DNA of 64,000 bases from Corallochytrium limacisporum (taxonomy: Eukaryota; Opisthokonta). Shown here piece by piece: positions 60,895 to 64,000 of the stretch. The notes beneath the pieces were generated by a model that had not been told where the DNA came from, made no database searches, and saw nothing but the letters and a program-made list of their open reading frames with translations. The position numbers and the translations under genes are program-made. Where the stretch lies: the NCBI GenBank assembly GCA_002811645.1, contig PDIP01000010.1, forward strand, positions 7,063 to 71,062. The letters run 5' to 3'. The first letter of the stretch is position 1. Every line of letters begins with the position of its first letter.

Positions 60895-63570
60895 TCATAC
60901 GCTTACATCATCGCTGACTTCGGTTAGTGGAATGTACTGTGCCTGATCGGATGGTACCATGACCGGAGAGACCCTCTGGGTCATCACCGCCGCAATCCAT
61001 GGGGCAATCAAGCCACTCAGGTTCAGCAAACGGAAAGGGACGCGGATGAAGCAACAGAGTATTATACAAATTCCCGTGCAAGTATAGGTCCAACGCGTAC
61101 CTTCCAGTGTGAGGATTGCCAGTGGGTTTTCGACAAAGGTGTGCATTAGCCATGGAACTAAGGTGGCTGAGAGCAGACCAAGTTGACCTATCGCTTCCTC
61201 ACAACGGCGCAAATCGACCGGTGCCCACACTATTGAAGCATCATTTGCAATATCAGCAGGTAGGGTGGTTGCCAGAGACAATAGTGCGAGGAGGACATAA
61301 AAGCCACTGAGCTCAGGCGAATAGACAGCCGTGGCGATCGAAGCCACGAGGAGATTGTATGTCAGTACCGCGCTCATTCCCACAGTGAATCCAAGCGCCA
61401 AGGACAAAATAACGTTGACGGCGATCAGCTTGAGCCCTGTCAGAGGTATGTGTGCCTTGTGCGGCTTGACATTTCTACTCACTGTTGACTCCGCAAGTCC
61501 GCTGAAGATGCGAATTACAATGGCATCCAGAATGGAAGTTACTATGACGAGCACACTGAACATAAGCCACGGCAACAGGCCAAATGCGCTTGCAGGCATC
61601 GGGTACACATCCCAGCCCATACCCATACGAAGAATACTTGGTAACCAAGCTCCAAACTCGCTAATGAAGGCAAGATGGAGCGCCACCAGCAGACTGACCT
61701 TTACGCCAAAACCCCGGTGCACAACAAAGCGAGTTGGGATTAGCATCCACACAGAGCACCACGCCAAGAACAACATGTCCAGTGCATGCGCGTCCAGGCT
61801 CGATACCAACGTGAGGCTGTAGGATGGCCTCACCATTACGGAGGCTTCACAGTCAGACTGCGTGAAGACCGAAAAGTCTACCGTATGCGTGCCGTTTACA
61901 TCTGGTGTCAAATGGAATACACATGTGGTAATGTCCAGTGCCTCACAGTTGAACAGAGACGGCTGCGGGCCATCATTGCATGCTCCGTTCAACGTGGCCA
62001 TATAAGTCACCTCAGATCCGAGCGTTAGACGCTCCCTGAAGGATTGCTCGTTGACACTAAAGCTCATATCGTTCTTGCAGTGATACTCATCACCGTTGTC
62101 TTCGGATATTTCAATGTGGAAAGACGCAAATGGGCTGATCATTTGTGTTGGCCCAATAGTGTCCCTTTGACATACGTGCAGGTAAGTCGAGACTTCGCTC
62201 CCTGCCGTCACATCGACAAAGACTGGTTGTGATTCAGGCGCCTTTTCTGGGCCACTGACCAAAATGGCGGATGTGCACATGGTCGTGATGGATTCCCGCC
62301 TGCGGGAATGCAATTCGTGTGTCTTCACCAAGAAGGAGTCATGAGAATAGTCGTATGCAAGCCTGTCCTGACCATTTGGGATCGACAGTGTCAGGTTGCC
62401 GCCACAGATGATCACCTCGGTTACGTTTGCAGTGTTCACTTGCATCATGTAGGAGGTCGTCAGGCCCGTGTGATCTGGCCCAAGAGTTTCACTGAACTTG
62501 TGGGTGATGCTTGAGACATCCTCATGCTTCCTTGCCGACGTACTGTCGTAGTGAGTCAGTTGGATCTGGCCGATTTCGTCATCTTCGCTTGGTTCCAAAA
62601 TACCATCCCTGAATGACGAAAACAGCTGCGGCACAATCACTTCCTTCAGCAATAATTGCAAGAAAAGGTAGCATGTGGTGAGCTCATTGTGATCAAGATC
62701 CCGCAGTAGTCCATGCACACGGGACGTGGTTGCAAAGCGTTCATTTGTTTCAACGCCTGCAGCCATAAGAGGGACTTGCGACGCGGGCATTACATCGTGA
62801 TCCGCAAGACCCCCGCTGTAGTTGATAAGTTGCAGATCTTGATAGTGTTTGAGACTATTAATGTTTCTGTAAATTGAAAGGAATTGACTGTCTGACAAGT
62901 GCAAAGGAACTAATGGACTAGCAAGTGTCACCACTAGTCGTATCTTTGACGAAACAATCGGCGGAGATGACGACGCCATGAGCTCTGCAATCGCAGCTCG
63001 CACAACAACTCCGCCCATGGAATGGCCGACAAGGATTATTTGGTCCTTCACTGATGGTTCAAAATATTGTAACATCGACTTCAAAGTGTCGATTTGTCGC
63101 TGCATCAACAATCCTGAAAGGGCACTGGGTTCGTACTGGAAATCAACAGTGTAGATTCTCACCTTCTCAAGCTCCTTATTGGCATCCGTTAGAGATTTCA
63201 GCGCACCGGCCATCCAACGCGCTTGCCGAAAACTTCCCTCGTGACCGTGCACGAATATAATTGCATTATCGACATTACCTGGAGTTGGCTCATTAGTGTA
63301 CAGTTCGAGCAAGTCATAATTTTCATGCCAAAGACTTGGAGATTCCTGCTCTGGTGTTCCGACTGGTTTCAGTGACTTATACTTGATCTGTTTACTAATG
63401 CCTTTATCATCACAGCCTGGGAGCGAGTCCCGGAGTGCGTACACTTCGGAATCATACTCTGATATTGACACGAATATGAATGATCCAAGATACAGCAGGC
63501 CCACTAACACGACAAGTGGACCAGCCACTCGTAATACCTGCAACGGTAGCGACATCGCGCTCTTTTTCAT
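60895..63570 (-). CDS. PGAP1: PGAP1/Bst1-like GPI inositol-deacylase
   Basis: An 891-residue ER membrane protein. A first transmembrane helix (about 13-33) is followed by a lumenal alpha/beta-hydrolase domain with IIFVHGHEGSFRQAR and the lipase elbow VGHSMGGVVVRA (Ser184), as in PGAP1 (PGNAGSYKQVR; IGHSMGG). A large beta-rich lumenal domain with many Cys and N-glycosylation sequons follows, then about seven or eight C-terminal transmembrane helices from about residue 590. PGAP1 removes the acyl chain from the inositol of newly attached GPI anchors before ER exit. Length fits the family (about 920 in humans). The start ATG is followed by a basic MKKSAM that sets a cytosolic N-terminus. Confidence 0.93.
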   Translation of the reverse strand: MKKSAMSLPLQVLRVAGPLVVLVGLLYLGSFIFVSISEYDSEVYALRDSLPGCDDKGISKQIKYKSLKPVGTPEQESPSLWHENYDLLELYTNEPTPGNVDNAIIFVHGHEGSFRQARWMAGALKSLTDANKELEKVRIYTVDFQYEPSALSGLLMQRQIDTLKSMLQYFEPSVKDQIILVGHSMGGVVVRAAIAELMASSSPPIVSSKIRLVVTLASPLVPLHLSDSQFLSIYRNINSLKHYQDLQLINYSGGLADHDVMPASQVPLMAAGVETNERFATTSRVHGLLRDLDHNELTTCYLFLQLLLKEVIVPQLFSSFRDGILEPSEDDEIGQIQLTHYDSTSARKHEDVSSITHKFSETLGPDHTGLTTSYMMQVNTANVTEVIICGGNLTLSIPNGQDRLAYDYSHDSFLVKTHELHSRRRESITTMCTSAILVSGPEKAPESQPVFVDVTAGSEVSTYLHVCQRDTIGPTQMISPFASFHIEISEDNGDEYHCKNDMSFSVNEQSFRERLTLGSEVTYMATLNGACNDGPQPSLFNCEALDITTCVFHLTPDVNGTHTVDFSVFTQSDCEASVMVRPSYSLTLVSSLDAHALDMLFLAWCSVWMLIPTRFVVHRGFGVKVSLLVALHLAFISEFGAWLPSILRMGMGWDVYPMPASAFGLLPWLMFSVLVIVTSILDAIVIRIFSGLAESTVSRNVKPHKAHIPLTGLKLIAVNVILSLALGFTVGMSAVLTYNLLVASIATAVYSPELSGFYVLLALLSLATTLPADIANDASIVWAPVDLRRCEEAIGQLGLLSATLVPWLMHTFVENPLAILTLEGTRWTYTCTGICIILCCFIRVPFRLLNLSGLIAPWIAAVMTQRVSPVMVPSDQAQYIPLTEVSDDVSV

Positions 63571-64000
63571 ACTGTTATGTCTTCCACTCCATTATGTTCC
63601 GTTGCGCAAAATCATTCGTCAATTGGGACCACTGTAGACATCAAAATTATTGCCTTTGGTTACGTACGACCATTACATTCATGAAGTACCCTCATCTCCA
63701 TTGCCTCAGAGAACAGCCAATGGCCGTCGCTGCCTCCGGAATACAACCCCTCAACGCCCCCCCCCCCCGCCGGGGGCCTCAGCCCACTAGACCTCCTTAC
63801 CGCAGAGCCAGCACCCCGAGGTCACACATCACCGGCTTCCTCTCGTTGTAGGCTGGAAGGGTCACTCTACTCAATTTTTTTTCGTGGGGGGCTCAGGACG
63901 AGCCGCGCAGGAGAGCGAACTAAGTCCCGCCTTCTTCAGACTCCGCCCCCCCCCCAACCCCGTCCCTCACCTACGTCCATCCCCCAACCCGGGGAGACGC
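63571..64000. other. PGAP1 5' flank, window edge
   Basis: Presumed PGAP1 promoter. No gene is seen. It becomes homopolymer-rich (C13 run near 63760, C10 near 63945) with GC boxes near 63920-63950, like the other 5' intervals. Confidence 0.55.

Overview
This window is nuclear DNA of a unicellular eukaryote. It holds about 22 protein genes, all readable as single uninterrupted ORFs (the longest is 2,635 codons), so the genome is very intron-poor. The gene set points to an opisthokont or a close relative: alpha-tubulin, SMC3, eEF1B-beta, ELP2, ETF-QO, mitochondrial malate dehydrogenase, a PACT-domain pericentrin/AKAP450-type centrosome protein, ZCCHC9, PGAP1, the ERMES subunit Mdm34 and a bublin (UPF0184) homologue. 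Mdm34 is absent from animals, while the PACT and bublin-like proteins look animal-like, so a unicellular holozoan (for example a Corallochytrium-like lineage) is my best guess. That is inference, not proof.

Layout. 1-4 kb: gene-free polypyrimidine and microsatellite DNA. 4-6.5 kb: a disordered protein of unknown function, then the bublin-like protein. 6.6-14.6 kb: the giant PACT coiled-coil gene. 15.4-22.9 kb: ETF-QO, alpha-tubulin and Mdm34, all on the minus strand. 23.3-28.6 kb: ELP2 and a glycerol-3-phosphate acyltransferase, convergent. 28.6-31.1 kb: gene-free, with an assembly gap. 31.1-33.8 kb: an unusual cold-shock/FkbH fusion. 35-43.9 kb: ABHD4/5-type lipase, eEF1B-beta, ZCCHC9, malate dehydrogenase, a TIGR04282-type transferase and an overlapping two-ORF locus. 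45-51.7 kb: NADH-pyrophosphatase-type Nudix enzyme, SMC3 and a membrane SDR. 53-55 kb: a cysteine-rich polytopic membrane protein. 55-58.8 kb: the largest gene-free interval. 58.8-63.6 kb: a divergent TBP-fold protein, a thioredoxin/SAP-like fusion and PGAP1.

Architecture. Convergent gene pairs sit about 105-235 bp apart, whereas most 5' intervals are 0.7-3.6 kb and filled with C/T or G/A tracts, microsatellites and GC boxes. Exact copies of a 12-mer, TACTGAATGTAC, occur only in these non-coding intervals and may be a promoter element.

The most interesting items are: the CSD-FkbH-acetyltransferase-like fusion protein, a domain set typical of bacterial polyketide glyceryl-ACP loading enzymes with an added nucleic-acid-binding-like N-terminus; the TBP-fold protein that has lost most DNA-intercalating phenylalanines; natural K40Q in alpha-tubulin; the 12-mer; the overlapping or frameshifted locus at 43.2-43.9 kb; and several near-perfect inverted repeats upstream of genes. 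There is no sign of rRNA, tRNA, CRISPR or an intact transposon.
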